Shown here piece by piece: positions 54,733 through 63,781 of a DNA stretch of 64,000 nucleotides. Source of the stretch: an uncultured Pelagibacteraceae bacterium (GTDB taxonomy: Bacteria; Pseudomonadota; Alphaproteobacteria; Pelagibacterales; Pelagibacteraceae); NCBI GenBank assembly GCA_902616725.1, contig CACMTZ010000006.1, positions 35,279-99,278 on the forward strand. The letters run 5' to 3'. The notes under the pieces were generated by a model. The model had not been told where the DNA came from. It saw only the letters and a list, made by a program, of their open reading frames with translations, and made no database searches. Both the position numbers and the translations under genes were made by a program. Every line of letters begins with the position of its first letter. Positions within the stretch are counted from its first letter, which is position 1.

Positions 54733-54761
54733 TAGTGATAATTAATTGTTATCAATAGTAA
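54729..54761. repeat. 13-7-13 inverted repeat ahead of the recombinase gene (possible recombination core site)
   Basis: Left arm TTACTAGTGATAA (54729-54741), spacer TTAATTG (54742-54748), right arm TTATCAATAGTAA (54749-54761). The arms are inverted copies matching at 12 of 13 positions. Arm and spacer lengths are those of tyrosine recombinase core sites (loxP is 13-8-13, dif is 11-6-11), and the inner ends ATAA and TTAT equal those of dif. It overlaps the promoter and ends 4 nt before the recombinase ATG, so it could equally be an operator. Confidence 0.6.
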
Positions 54762-54765
54762 TTAT

Positions 54766-55719
54766 ATGAATAAACTTGCAACAGACCTAAAATCGCTTCA
54801 TGAGGCAACTTTAAATAACCTCAAAAACTCTAAGGCGACTAATACTTTAAGAGCTTATAAATCAGATTTTAGAGACTTTGGAGCGTTTTGTGCTAAACAT
54901 GGTTTGAATTCATTGCCATCAGAGCCAAAAATAGTGTCTTTATATCTCACTCATCTTTCTAAAAGCTATAAAATCAGCACTATGAGACGAAGATTGGTTT
55001 CAATAGGTATGATGCATAAACTAAAAGGTCATTATTTAGATACAAAACACCCGATTATTATTGAAAATTTAATGGGAATAAAAAGAGTGAAAGGCAGCAT
55101 TCAAAAAGGAAAAAAACCTATATTAATCAGCCATTTAAAATTAATAATTAATATAATAAATCAACAAAAATTTGAAGATATTAAAAAATTTAGAGACAAA
55201 TCAATTATTTTGGTAGGATTTGGAGGGGGCTTTAGACGATCGGAGCTAATATCTATTGATTTTGAAGATTTAGAGTTTGTACCTGAAGGCTTAAAAATTA
55301 CAATCAAAAAATCAAAAACTGATCAATTTGGTGAAGGTATGATTAAGGGACTACCCTACTTCGCCAATGAAAGCTATTGCCCTGTTGTTAATCTTAAGAA
55401 GTGGTTAGAAATTTCAAAAATAAAATCAGGACCTGTCTTTAGAAAATTTTCCAAAGGTTCATTATTAACAGAAAAAAGATTAACCGACCAATCTGTGGTC
55501 TTATTAATGAAAGAATATCTAAATTTGGCAGGTATAGAGAACAAAAATTTTGCAGGTCATAGTTTAAGATCGGGTTTTGTAACAGTGTCTGCAGAGTCTG
55601 GTGCTGATGAGCGAAGTATTATGGCAATGACAGGTCACAAGACAACACAAATGGTCAGAAGATATATTAGGGAAGCAAATATATTCCAAAATAATGCGCT
55701 TAATAAAGTAAAAATCTAA
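54766..55719 (+). CDS. Tyrosine recombinase/phage-type integrase
   Basis: A 317-residue site-specific recombinase. An N-terminal SAM-like core-binding domain (about 10-105) contains ATNTLRAYKSDFRDFGAFC; the catalytic domain has R158 (GFRRSEL), K near 183, H265 and R268 (GHSLRSGF), H291 (TGHKTTQM) and the nucleophile Y300, so all key residues are present. It is shaped like solitary XerC/D-like integrases of genomic islands rather than lambda-type Int with arm-binding domain. Its promoter overlaps an inverted repeat. Confidence 0.93.
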   Translation: MNKLATDLKSLHEATLNNLKNSKATNTLRAYKSDFRDFGAFCAKHGLNSLPSEPKIVSLYLTHLSKSYKISTMRRRLVSIGMMHKLKGHYLDTKHPIIIENLMGIKRVKGSIQKGKKPILISHLKLIINIINQQKFEDIKKFRDKSIILVGFGGGFRRSELISIDFEDLEFVPEGLKITIKKSKTDQFGEGMIKGLPYFANESYCPVVNLKKWLEISKIKSGPVFRKFSKGSLLTEKRLTDQSVVLLMKEYLNLAGIENKNFAGHSLRSGFVTVSAESGADERSIMAMTGHKTTQMVRRYIREANIFQNNALNKVKI

Positions 55720-55752
55720 TTACAAGAGTTTTTGAATGAAAATTTAAAATGA

Positions 55753-56613
55753 TTAATTGAATTTGTTATCAGGTTTTTTATTTTCTTTTTTAAAAAAATG
55801 AAAAAAAAATCTTAATATTAAACCTATAATTAAACCATATTTATTTTTTAAAGCAGTATAATATTCTTTTTGATACTTAATTAATAATGTATTGCTATTA
55901 AATTTGAAACCTTTTGTGTAAGACCATCGTTTACTTTCATTTTCTTTTGCAACAACAAATTGAACCCTTTTACAAAATTTAATTTGTTTTAATATTTTAG
56001 TTTTTTTAAAGAATTCATATAATGCCCTCTCTGGATTCAATTTTTTTGAAATTAAATACTTGTAATTTATATCATCATCAAGATATTCATTAATACTAAG
56101 GATTTGATCAATCATTGATGACGGAAATATATGATGGCGATCACTAACACCACCATATTTTTCTCCTTCAACAATATAGAAAGTATCATTTTTTAATTTT
56201 GGGTGAAAATCAATATAAAAAAAATCAGAACGAGTAAGTATTATTCTGTCATAATTAAGCATTTCTTTTTTAAAATTATTTTTTAAAAAATGCCGTAATG
56301 CAAATATTATTGCACCTGAGCCTCTAAAATTATTTATACCTCCTCCAAGTCCTTCAATTTCATTCCTTTGATAAATGTCGTAGAGACGATTTGAAAAGTG
56401 TTCCTTAAAATAATCCCACCAATCTTTATATTCTTCAATTTCCCAAATAAATTTTGCCTTAGTATACAATGATGATGATTTATTAGAACTTTTACCAAAT
56501 AATAATGCCAAATCGGCAGACAATGGTTCCAATAGATATTTATACATAGAATGCCATGTTTCTTCACCACCTCTAGCAGAGCCAATTAAAATTACTAAAG
56601 TTTTAACGTTCAT
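55753..56613 (-). CDS. Putative surface-polysaccharide protein (WavE/DUF-type glycan synthesis)
   Basis: A 286-residue protein. ILIGSARGGEETWHSMYKYL at the N-terminus and the later LTRSDFFYIDF and GEKYGGVSDRHHIFPSS segments resemble lipopolysaccharide/capsule proteins in which an Arg-x-Asp motif and a Gly-Gly-x-x-Asp-Arg motif frame a GT-A-like fold. No membrane helix. The assignment is from pattern only. It follows the bimodular glycosyltransferase by 53 nt on the same strand. Confidence 0.5.
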   Translation of the reverse strand: MNVKTLVILIGSARGGEETWHSMYKYLLEPLSADLALLFGKSSNKSSSLYTKAKFIWEIEEYKDWWDYFKEHFSNRLYDIYQRNEIEGLGGGINNFRGSGAIIFALRHFLKNNFKKEMLNYDRIILTRSDFFYIDFHPKLKNDTFYIVEGEKYGGVSDRHHIFPSSMIDQILSINEYLDDDINYKYLISKKLNPERALYEFFKKTKILKQIKFCKRVQFVVAKENESKRWSYTKGFKFNSNTLLIKYQKEYYTALKNKYGLIIGLILRFFFHFFKKENKKPDNKFN

Positions 56614-56666
56614 TAAATTTTAATTTATCCTAAATAAGAATGATATTTTAATTTATAAATGACTCA

Positions 56667-58769
56667 TCAAAACAATGACACATTTTTTCCAAATGAAATA
56701 TCAATAAGATATTTAGATATTCTTGTTTCGTTAAAAAGTTTGAAATATTTTTTTTTTCCATTATATGCAATTTTTTTTCTCAAATCATCCTTTTTAGAGT
56801 AAAAATTTATTTTTTCGGATAAATCATTTATATTTTTATAAAAAATGATTTCTTTATTGCTAAAGAAATCATTCATACAAACTTTTTCGTCAATAAAAGT
56901 TAATAAACCATTCCCCATTAATGATGCGATTCTATTACTTGAGTAATATTTTGTTGGTTTACCTCTGCTTAAATTCAAAGCCATTTTTGAATTTAAAAGT
57001 GATTTATAAAAATCGTTACCCCAGACTGGTTCTTGTTTTCCTACACCATAAAAATCAAATTTAATTCCAACACTTTTTTTTACTAATTTGTCTAAAAAAT
57101 TTACTCTGCTATCAATTTTGCCCTGTTTTAATACTGCTCTATTTACACCATGACTCATTGCATAAAAAACATCATTTTTTGGATTTAGATTAAAAACATC
57201 AAAACATTCAATATTTCTATCAACTGGTGTCATTAAAAAATGAGTATTATTTTTTTTATTGTCAAAAAAATTGAGTACCGATGGACTTGTAGTTATAAAT
57301 GAATGGTCAACTAAGGGAATAAACTTATTTAATTTATGCAAATTGTCATTATTATCTGATAATCCACTCATTAATGGGTCCTCGTTCCATTGTGATATCA
57401 AAATATTTTTATTTAAGCTTCTAAAATCATAAATAATATTTTCAGTAATATTGTCAGAATGCCCAAATAAGATTAAATCTGGATTATAATTTTTGGATGT
57501 TTCAATTAAATATTCATGAAATTTATTTTTATTTAAAAAACCTATACTTTTATTTTGTCTAACATAGTCTCGATCACTTATTTCAATTACATCGTGACCA
57601 TTTCTTATTAAACCATTTGTAAATTTTTTTCCAAGTGAGAGGTTGTAGATTCTATGGTTTAATTTTTGTGCTAGGTTATAGATATTCAAAATTCTTAATT
57701 TTCTATTTTTTGCTTTTATATTCATAAATGGAAATAATGAACTTCTCATTAAATCAATTTTTTTAGAATTTTCTTTCAATTTATGTTTTACAAATTTTTT
57801 ACTCATAGATTGAATTTTTTTCCTTAATTTAGTATTTTTAATTAATTTTTCAGTTTCAAATTCAATATTCTTTACATCTAATTTTTTTAATTTTATTGCG
57901 TGATCTGTTGTTTCAGAAAGACCACCTGTATTAGAAATGATTGTAGCGCAGCCTCTTGATGATGCTTCAAGTGCCGTTCTACCAAAAGGTTCTTCCCATC
58001 TAGATGGTATAATTGCTATTTCTGACTTACTTAAATAATCCAAAACTTTTTTGTGAGTGATTTGTCCAAGATTTTTATGATTTTTATGAGTAGAAAATTC
58101 TTGAAATCTTTTTTCTTCTCCAATTGAATAGGCTTTCCAGTCTTTATTTAAATCTAGGATATTAAACATTGATTTACAATAAAGATCATATCCTTTTGAT
58201 TTATTTAGTTTACCAACAAAAATTATTTGTTTTTCTTTTTTGATTTTTTTTTTATATGCATCAATACTATGATATATTACTTGTGTCTTATTATCTGATA
58301 ACTGTGGTAAATTTTGAAAAAATTTGTTTTTTACCCATTTGGATATGAAAATTATTTTATCTACAATTTTTAAGAGATGTAACCTTTCAGTAACTGACTT
58401 AGCACCCTTCATTGTTGTAGGATCATTATGAAAATATAAAATAATTTTGGAATTTATTTTTCCAAAAAAATCCTGAATCATAATAGGCCTGTTATGTAAT
58501 TCAATTATGTCGAAGTTATAGTCTCTAATTTTTTCAATAATTTTTTTTGAGTATTCTTTAGTGGTACTATTAAACTTAGATTTAGTTCTATCTATATTAA
58601 TATTTATATAATTTTTTGTTAAATAATCGTTATTATTAGTGTTTCCAATAATAAAAGTAGTTCTTTTATAAATCGAGTCTCTTGAAAAATCACTTATCCA
58701 AAGAGAAACTGCACCAGCACCATTTTTACTATAATTTTCTTTATACGGTAAAATAGATGCAATCTTCAT
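56667..58769 (-). CDS. Bimodular glycosyltransferase (GT4 domain plus CgeB-like domain)
   Basis: A 700-residue protein with two GT-B units. The first half (about 1-345) is GT4-like: ASILPYKENYSKNGAGAVSLW, IIFVGKLNKSKGYDL and IPSRWEEPFGRTALEASSRG with the donor-binding glutamate. The second half (about 355-690) matches CgeB/DUF3880-type transferases, with ILFGHSDN, ISQWNEDP and LNLSRGKPTKYYSSNRIASLMGN (split block). Probably adds two sugars in surface glycan assembly. Acceptors unknown. Confidence 0.8.
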   Translation of the reverse strand: MKIASILPYKENYSKNGAGAVSLWISDFSRDSIYKRTTFIIGNTNNNDYLTKNYININIDRTKSKFNSTTKEYSKKIIEKIRDYNFDIIELHNRPIMIQDFFGKINSKIILYFHNDPTTMKGAKSVTERLHLLKIVDKIIFISKWVKNKFFQNLPQLSDNKTQVIYHSIDAYKKKIKKEKQIIFVGKLNKSKGYDLYCKSMFNILDLNKDWKAYSIGEEKRFQEFSTHKNHKNLGQITHKKVLDYLSKSEIAIIPSRWEEPFGRTALEASSRGCATIISNTGGLSETTDHAIKLKKLDVKNIEFETEKLIKNTKLRKKIQSMSKKFVKHKLKENSKKIDLMRSSLFPFMNIKAKNRKLRILNIYNLAQKLNHRIYNLSLGKKFTNGLIRNGHDVIEISDRDYVRQNKSIGFLNKNKFHEYLIETSKNYNPDLILFGHSDNITENIIYDFRSLNKNILISQWNEDPLMSGLSDNNDNLHKLNKFIPLVDHSFITTSPSVLNFFDNKKNNTHFLMTPVDRNIECFDVFNLNPKNDVFYAMSHGVNRAVLKQGKIDSRVNFLDKLVKKSVGIKFDFYGVGKQEPVWGNDFYKSLLNSKMALNLSRGKPTKYYSSNRIASLMGNGLLTFIDEKVCMNDFFSNKEIIFYKNINDLSEKINFYSKKDDLRKKIAYNGKKKYFKLFNETRISKYLIDISFGKNVSLF

Positions 58770-59020
58770 TTTTTGGTATTGATTAATATATTTTTTCTTT
58801 TTTCTCGATTTTTTTTTAATCTATATTCAAATGACATGGCTAATCTTTTATCATAAAATTTTTTTTTATAGATTATTTTCCATTTATATCCACGAGTTGA
58901 TTTTGCTCCTACACCCAAATTATGTTTTTTTAACCTTTGATTAAGGTTATTTGTATATCCAACATAAGTTTTATTTATTTTATTATTTACGCTTTTAAGC
59001 ATATAAACATAAAATATCAT
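58766..59020 (-). CDS. GIY-YIG domain protein
   Basis: An 84-residue single-domain GIY-YIG nuclease-like protein. FYVYMLKSVNN and TYVGYTNNLNQRLKKHN are the GIY and YIG strands with the catalytic Arg, and KWKIIYKKKFYDKRLAMSFEYRLKK contains the conserved Glu. This is the YhbQ/UPF0213-type group, whose role is unclear. Overlaps the glycosyltransferase by 4 nt and lies 8 nt from the 3' end of tRNA-Glu. Confidence 0.85.
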   Translation of the reverse strand: MIFYVYMLKSVNNKINKTYVGYTNNLNQRLKKHNLGVGAKSTRGYKWKIIYKKKFYDKRLAMSFEYRLKKNREKRKNILINTKK

Positions 59021-59028
59021 AAAAAATA

Positions 59029-59103
59029 TGGCGGTCCCTAGGGGAATCGAACCCCTCTTTCGAGGATGAAAACCACGTGTCCTAACCGATAGACGAAGGG
59101 ACC
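59029..59103 (-). tRNA. tRNA-Glu (anticodon TTC)
   Basis: Acceptor stem GGTCCCT/AGGGACC, discriminator G and encoded CCA. The anticodon loop TTTTCAT carries anticodon TTC. The anticodon stem CGTGG/CCTCG has a central T-T mismatch. The T arm GGGGTTCGATTCCCC is standard. The 3' end faces the accessory region to the left. Confidence 0.95.
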
Positions 59104-59145
59104 AAATTTCAGTTTTCTATTGCAAAATAATCTTTTTATCAAGTG

Positions 59146-59454
59146 TTATAAGGTTGCATTATTTTCAGTTTTATTTAGAAATTCCTTAAATTCTTTTGAT
59201 GGTTTGAATAAAACAACATGTCTTTTAGAAATTTGTTTTTCTTCTTTAGTTTTTGGATTTCTTCCAATTCTTGAATTTTTGAATCTGATTGAAAAAGTTC
59301 CAAATTTTGAAATTTTTACATCTTCTTTATTTGCTAAATTCGAAACAATTATAGTAAAAAATTCATCGATTAAATTTTGAGATATATGTTTTGAAAAACC
59401 GACCTGCATATAAATTGTGTTTACAAGGTCTTTTTTTGTTAAATTTATTCTCAT
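59146..59454 (-). CDS. ihfA: Integration host factor alpha subunit
   Basis: A 102-residue HU/IHF-family DNA-bending protein: LTKKDLVNTIYMQVGFSK, FGTFSIRFKNSRIGRNPKT with the intercalating-arm proline region, and FKPSKEFKE at the end. IhfA assignment follows from its position after plsX. The start codon directly follows the plsX stop. Confidence 0.88.
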   Translation of the reverse strand: MRINLTKKDLVNTIYMQVGFSKHISQNLIDEFFTIIVSNLANKEDVKISKFGTFSIRFKNSRIGRNPKTKEEKQISKRHVVLFKPSKEFKEFLNKTENNATL

Positions 59455-60459
59455 TTATTTAATATTTTCTCTTATCTTGTTAATCAGATCACCCTTTACA
59501 ATCTTAGTACATACTTCCAAAGAATTTGAAAAACCTATTAAGTCTGTCCCTCCATGACTCTTTACAACAGGTGAATCCAAACCAATAAAAATTGCACCAT
59601 TATACAATCTCGGATCTAATCTTTTTTTAAATCTATTCAAATTTGAGTAATTTAGTATAGCTGAAATTTTGCCTAAAACGGATCCTTTAAAAACTTCTTT
59701 TAGTTCATCCGTTATAAAATTTGCAGTACCTTCAGCTGTTTTTAATGCAACATTTCCAGTAAAACCATCTGAAACAATTACGTTTACATTTCCATTCATA
59801 AGTTCATTACCTTCTATATAACCCAAAAAATTAAAATTTTTTGATTTTTTTTCGCTAAGAATTTGAAAAGTTTCTTTTATGATCTCATTACCTTTTAGTT
59901 CCTCTGAACCAATGTTTAATAAGGCTGTGTTGGGAATTTCATCTGTATAGAGAGATTTGTATAATGAAGCACCCATAATTGTAAAATCATGTAAATTTTT
60001 TGAACTACATTCTATATTAGCACCTAAATCTAACACAACACTCATACCTTTTTTATTTGGCCATAATGCTGACAATGCAGGTTTATCGATATTCTCAATC
60101 ATCTTAAGATTTAATTTGGCTATAACAAGTAATGCCCCCGTATTGCCTGCTGAAATTACAATATCCGATTCTTTTTTTTTAACACTTTCAATTGCTAGCC
60201 ACATGCTTGTATCTTTTCCTCTTTTTGCAGCCTCTAATGGACTATCAGTACTTTTTACAACATTTTGTGTGTGTATTATCTTATAATAGTCTTGATGAAT
60301 TTTGCCTTCTATGTAAGCATCAATTTCATTTTTATTCCCAAAAATTCTAAAGAAATTATTATTATTTGATTTATGATTATGTATTATACCATCAATAATC
60401 TTTTTTGGTGACCCATCACCACCCATTGCATCTACTGCAATTTTAATTAAATCTGACAT
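59455..60459 (-). CDS. plsX: Phosphate acyltransferase PlsX
   Basis: Makes acyl-phosphate from acyl-ACP for phospholipid synthesis, 334 residues. AVDAMGGDGSPKKIIDGI at the start, SAGNTGALLVIAKLNL and GFTGNVALKTAEGTANF are family landmarks. fabH, which usually sits between plsX and ihfA in alphaproteobacteria, is absent here. Confidence 0.95.
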   Translation of the reverse strand: MSDLIKIAVDAMGGDGSPKKIIDGIIHNHKSNNNNFFRIFGNKNEIDAYIEGKIHQDYYKIIHTQNVVKSTDSPLEAAKRGKDTSMWLAIESVKKKESDIVISAGNTGALLVIAKLNLKMIENIDKPALSALWPNKKGMSVVLDLGANIECSSKNLHDFTIMGASLYKSLYTDEIPNTALLNIGSEELKGNEIIKETFQILSEKKSKNFNFLGYIEGNELMNGNVNVIVSDGFTGNVALKTAEGTANFITDELKEVFKGSVLGKISAILNYSNLNRFKKRLDPRLYNGAIFIGLDSPVVKSHGGTDLIGFSNSLEVCTKIVKGDLINKIRENIK

Positions 60460-60470
60460 TAAAATAATAA

Positions 60471-60653
60471 CTATTCTTCAGGATCCAAAACTTGACGACC
60501 TTTGTACATTCCAGTTTTTAGATCTAAGTGATGAGATAGTCTATATTCACCAGATTTTTTATCCTCAATTATGTTTTTTGATGAGAATTTCATATTTTGA
60601 GATCTTCTCATATTAGTTCTTGATGGTGTTTGTTTTCGTTTAGGTACAGCCAT
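60471..60653 (-). CDS. rpmF: Ribosomal protein L32
   Basis: A 60-residue L32: [20 protein letters not shown] and [17 protein letters not shown] are canonical. It lacks the zinc-binding CxxC pairs, as in most Gram-negative L32. It precedes plsX by 11 nt; rpmF-plsX coupling is widespread. Confidence 0.95.
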   Translation of the reverse strand: MAVPKRKQTPSRTNMRRSQNMKFSSKNIIEDKKSGEYRLSHHLDLKTGMYKGRQVLDPEE

Positions 60654-60655
60654 AA

Positions 60656-61123
60656 TTATGGACTAATTACACTTTTTAAAAAAAAATTCAAATTTTTTTT
60701 CCTAAGTTTCATTACAAAATGATCAAAATAATCAACTAAAATATCAATTTTCTCAAAATCTTCTAAAAAAGAGGATAGTTTTTTTGATTTTTCAGTTTTA
60801 TCTAATTCATCCCAAAAGTGTATATCTGAAATAATAGCATGAAATAAATTTAAATAAATTTTCATTTTTTTATTTATTGATTGGTCTCCATAACCAATCT
60901 CACGAATACTTAATTCCAATTGTCTAAAATTAAAATCATAAATTTCTTGTAAAATTTCCTTATTTTCTTCATTTTTATAATTTTTTAAAAAGAAAGCAAA
61001 ATGAATTAGGAACAATATTAAACGATCAGAAAAATTATCTTGTCTTTTAAGTGATATATATAGATCTTTATTTCTAGAGTAATTGATTAAATTGTTATAA
61101 ACATTAATATAATTTTTAGTCAT
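60656..61123 (-). CDS. Ubiquinol-cytochrome c chaperone (CBP3/UQCC1 family)
   Basis: About 155 residues, helical, matching the Ubiq_cyt_C_chap family that assists cytochrome bc1 assembly: [18 protein letters not shown], then [20 protein letters not shown] and [15 protein letters not shown]. The frame extends to an ATG at 61180, but that overlaps the bamE signal peptide; the ATG at 61123 matches the usual family start. That ATG shares the tetranucleotide CATG with the divergent bamE start. Confidence 0.8.
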   Translation of the reverse strand: MTKNYINVYNNLINYSRNKDLYISLKRQDNFSDRLILFLIHFAFFLKNYKNEENKEILQEIYDFNFRQLELSIREIGYGDQSINKKMKIYLNLFHAIISDIHFWDELDKTEKSKKLSSFLEDFEKIDILVDYFDHFVMKLRKKNLNFFLKSVISP

Positions 61124-61607
61124 GATTAAATTACTATATATATTTTTTTTTGGATTTATACTGACAAATTGCTCATTCAAACCAGTTGTTAAACATCATG
61201 GCGTTCCCTTTCTTGAAAAAAAACAAAAACAACTAATTATTGAACAATCTTCAAGTAATGATATCAGAAAAATTCTAGGAACCCCATCAACTCAAAGTAA
61301 ATTTGATAATGATATATGGATTTACATTGAAAGAAAACAAACACAATCTAAATTAAGAAATTTAGGTAGAATGAAAATTTTTAAGAATGATGTCCTTGTT
61401 CTTGAAATAGATAATTATGGAATTTTAAAAAAAAAAGAGTTTTATAATATGGAAGATATGAAAAAAATAAAAGTTGTAGAAGATACAACGGAAGCAACTT
61501 TTGCAAGAAATTCGTTTATTTACGATTTTATGTCTAGTATGAGACAAAAGATAAATGACCCTCTTGGTGTGAGGGTCAAAAAAAGAAAAGAAATTAGCCA
61601 GCGATAA
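61122..61607 (+). CDS. bamE: Outer membrane assembly lipoprotein BamE (SmpA)
   Basis: A 161-residue lipoprotein of the beta-barrel assembly machinery. Signal peptide with lipobox LTNC (Cys about residue 17), then the SmpA/OmlA domain with [22 protein letters not shown] and WIYIERKQ. A charged C-terminal extension of about 60 residues exceeds the usual domain. It overlaps the end of hppA by 14 nt. No Shine-Dalgarno is visible ahead of the ATG. Confidence 0.88.
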   Translation: MIKLLYIFFFGFILTNCSFKPVVKHHGVPFLEKKQKQLIIEQSSSNDIRKILGTPSTQSKFDNDIWIYIERKQTQSKLRNLGRMKIFKNDVLVLEIDNYGILKKKEFYNMEDMKKIKVVEDTTEATFARNSFIYDFMSSMRQKINDPLGVRVKKRKEISQR

Positions 61608-63699
61608 CTGCTAATAAAAGTAAAGCAACTATATTTGTTATCTTAATCATTGGGTTTACTGCTGGACCTGCAGTATCTTTGTATGGGTCACCAACTGTGT
61701 CCCCTGTAACTGCTGCTTTATGAGCTTCTGAGCCTTTTCCGCCATGATTTCCATCTTCAATATATTTTTTCGCATTATCCCATGCACCTCCACCTGCTGT
61801 CATTGAAACTGCAACAAATAGACCCGTAATAATGACACCTAACAACATTGCACCAACTGAAGCTAATGCAGCAACTTGACCACCGATTGCAAAAATTATT
61901 AAATATAAAACGATTGGTGACAAGACTGGCAATAATGATGGGATAATCATTTCTTTTATTGCTGCTACAGTTAAGAGATCAACTAATTTAGCATAATCAG
62001 GTTTTTGTTTTCTTTTCATAATACCAGGGTATTTCTTAAATTGTCTTCTTACCTCAATTACAACAGCACCCCCTGCTCTTCCAACTGCTTGCATACCCAT
62101 AGATCCAAATAGATAAGGTAACATTCCACCAATTAATAAACCAACGACAACATATGGATTTGATAAATCAAAAGTAACAACTATCCCCTCTAATTTTGAT
62201 CCAACTTCTTTTGAAAAATGCTTGATATCTTCTGTATATGCAGCAAAAAGAACTAAAGCACCTAATCCCGCAGAACCAATAGCATATCCTTTTGTTACAG
62301 CTTTTGTCGTATTACCAACAGCATCAAGTGCATCTGTTGTTTTTCTAACATTATTTGGTAATTTTGACATTTCAGCAATACCACCAGCATTATCTGTTAC
62401 TGGTCCATAAGCATCTAGTGCCACAACCATTCCTGCTAATGCCAACATTGTCGTCACCGCTATTGCAATTCCGTATAATCCAGCAATATGGTTAGTAAGT
62501 AAAATACCAGCAACAATTATTAAAGCTGGTATAGCTGTGGCTTCTAATGAAATTGCCAAGCCCTGAATTACATTAGTTCCATGACCAGTAGTGGAAGAGC
62601 TTGCAACACTTTTGACAGGTCTATAATTTGTCCCTGTATAATATTCTGTTACCCAAATTAATAATCCTGTAATAATTAATCCTATAACTCCACAATAATA
62701 TAAGCTCATACCAGAAAATGATTTATTATTTAAATCATAAGAATTTTCTAAACCAAGAACAAAATCAGTAACTGGATATAAAATAACCAAGGAAGCTAAG
62801 GCTGATACAACAAATCCTTTATATAAAGCTCCCATTACATTTTTACTTTTGCCAAGTTTAACAAAAAAAGTTCCAAGAATTGAAGTTAAAATACATGCCC
62901 CACCAATTGTCAGTGGATAAATCATCATTGATAAATCTCCTGGAAAAAATATGGAGGATAAAACCATTGTGGCGACAATAGTTACTGCATAAGTTTCAAA
63001 TAAATCAGCAGCCATCCCAGCACAATCACCTACGTTATCGCCAACGTTATCAGCTATTACAGCTGGATTTCTTGGATCATCTTCTGGTATGCCGGCCTCT
63101 ACTTTTCCAACCAAATCTGCCCCAACATCAGCACCTTTTGTAAAAATACCTCCACCAAGTCTAGCAAAAATAGAAATTAATGATGCACCAAACCCAAGTG
63201 CAACTAATGCATTTACAATTTCCCTCTCATCAACATTAAATTTTAACAATAAATAATAATAAACAGCTATTGATAATAAAGCTAAGCCAGCAACTAACAT
63301 CCCCGTTACAGCTCCAGATTTAAAGGCGACTGATAAACCACTAGCCAACCCTTTTCTAGATGCTTCAGCAGTCCTAACATTTGCTTGCACTGAAACTAAC
63401 ATTCCAACATATCCAGCTATACCTGATAAAGTTGCACCAATAAGATATCCTAAACCAACAAGCATATTAAAAGCGAAACTTACAATAACTAAAACAACAA
63501 CACCAACAATAGCTATTGTTTTATACTGTCTAGCTAGATAAGCTTTTGCACCGATTTGTATCGCTGATGCAATATCTTGCATCTTAGAATTTCCAGCACT
63601 TGAATTTAAAATATTTTTTCCAGTTAAATATCCATAAACTATAGATAATAATCCAGCACCAATTGTATATAAAAGAATAGTTTCGATGGTTGATGTCAT
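61594..63699 (-). CDS. hppA: Proton-translocating pyrophosphatase (K+-independent type)
   Basis: Integral membrane H+-PPase of 701 residues with about 16 helices, pumping protons at the expense of pyrophosphate. The catalytic loop [20 protein letters not shown] and [19 protein letters not shown] are intact. [10 protein letters not shown] has lysine (about residue 466) at the position that distinguishes K+-independent enzymes; K+-dependent ones have alanine. In SAR11 it would save energy by recycling biosynthetic pyrophosphate. Order thiL-hppA-bamE is alphaproteobacterial. Confidence 0.95.
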   Translation of the reverse strand: MTSTIETILLYTIGAGLLSIVYGYLTGKNILNSSAGNSKMQDIASAIQIGAKAYLARQYKTIAIVGVVVLVIVSFAFNMLVGLGYLIGATLSGIAGYVGMLVSVQANVRTAEASRKGLASGLSVAFKSGAVTGMLVAGLALLSIAVYYYLLLKFNVDEREIVNALVALGFGASLISIFARLGGGIFTKGADVGADLVGKVEAGIPEDDPRNPAVIADNVGDNVGDCAGMAADLFETYAVTIVATMVLSSIFFPGDLSMMIYPLTIGGACILTSILGTFFVKLGKSKNVMGALYKGFVVSALASLVILYPVTDFVLGLENSYDLNNKSFSGMSLYYCGVIGLIITGLLIWVTEYYTGTNYRPVKSVASSSTTGHGTNVIQGLAISLEATAIPALIIVAGILLTNHIAGLYGIAIAVTTMLALAGMVVALDAYGPVTDNAGGIAEMSKLPNNVRKTTDALDAVGNTTKAVTKGYAIGSAGLGALVLFAAYTEDIKHFSKEVGSKLEGIVVTFDLSNPYVVVGLLIGGMLPYLFGSMGMQAVGRAGGAVVIEVRRQFKKYPGIMKRKQKPDYAKLVDLLTVAAIKEMIIPSLLPVLSPIVLYLIIFAIGGQVAALASVGAMLLGVIITGLFVAVSMTAGGGAWDNAKKYIEDGNHGGKGSEAHKAAVTGDTVGDPYKDTAGPAVNPMIKITNIVALLLLAVIAG

Positions 63700-63781
63700 A
63701 TAAGCCTTAATTATGTTATTGGTTGTTAGTTATTAAAAATCGGACAATACAAAAAAAGCTATAAAAGGCAATAAATAACTT

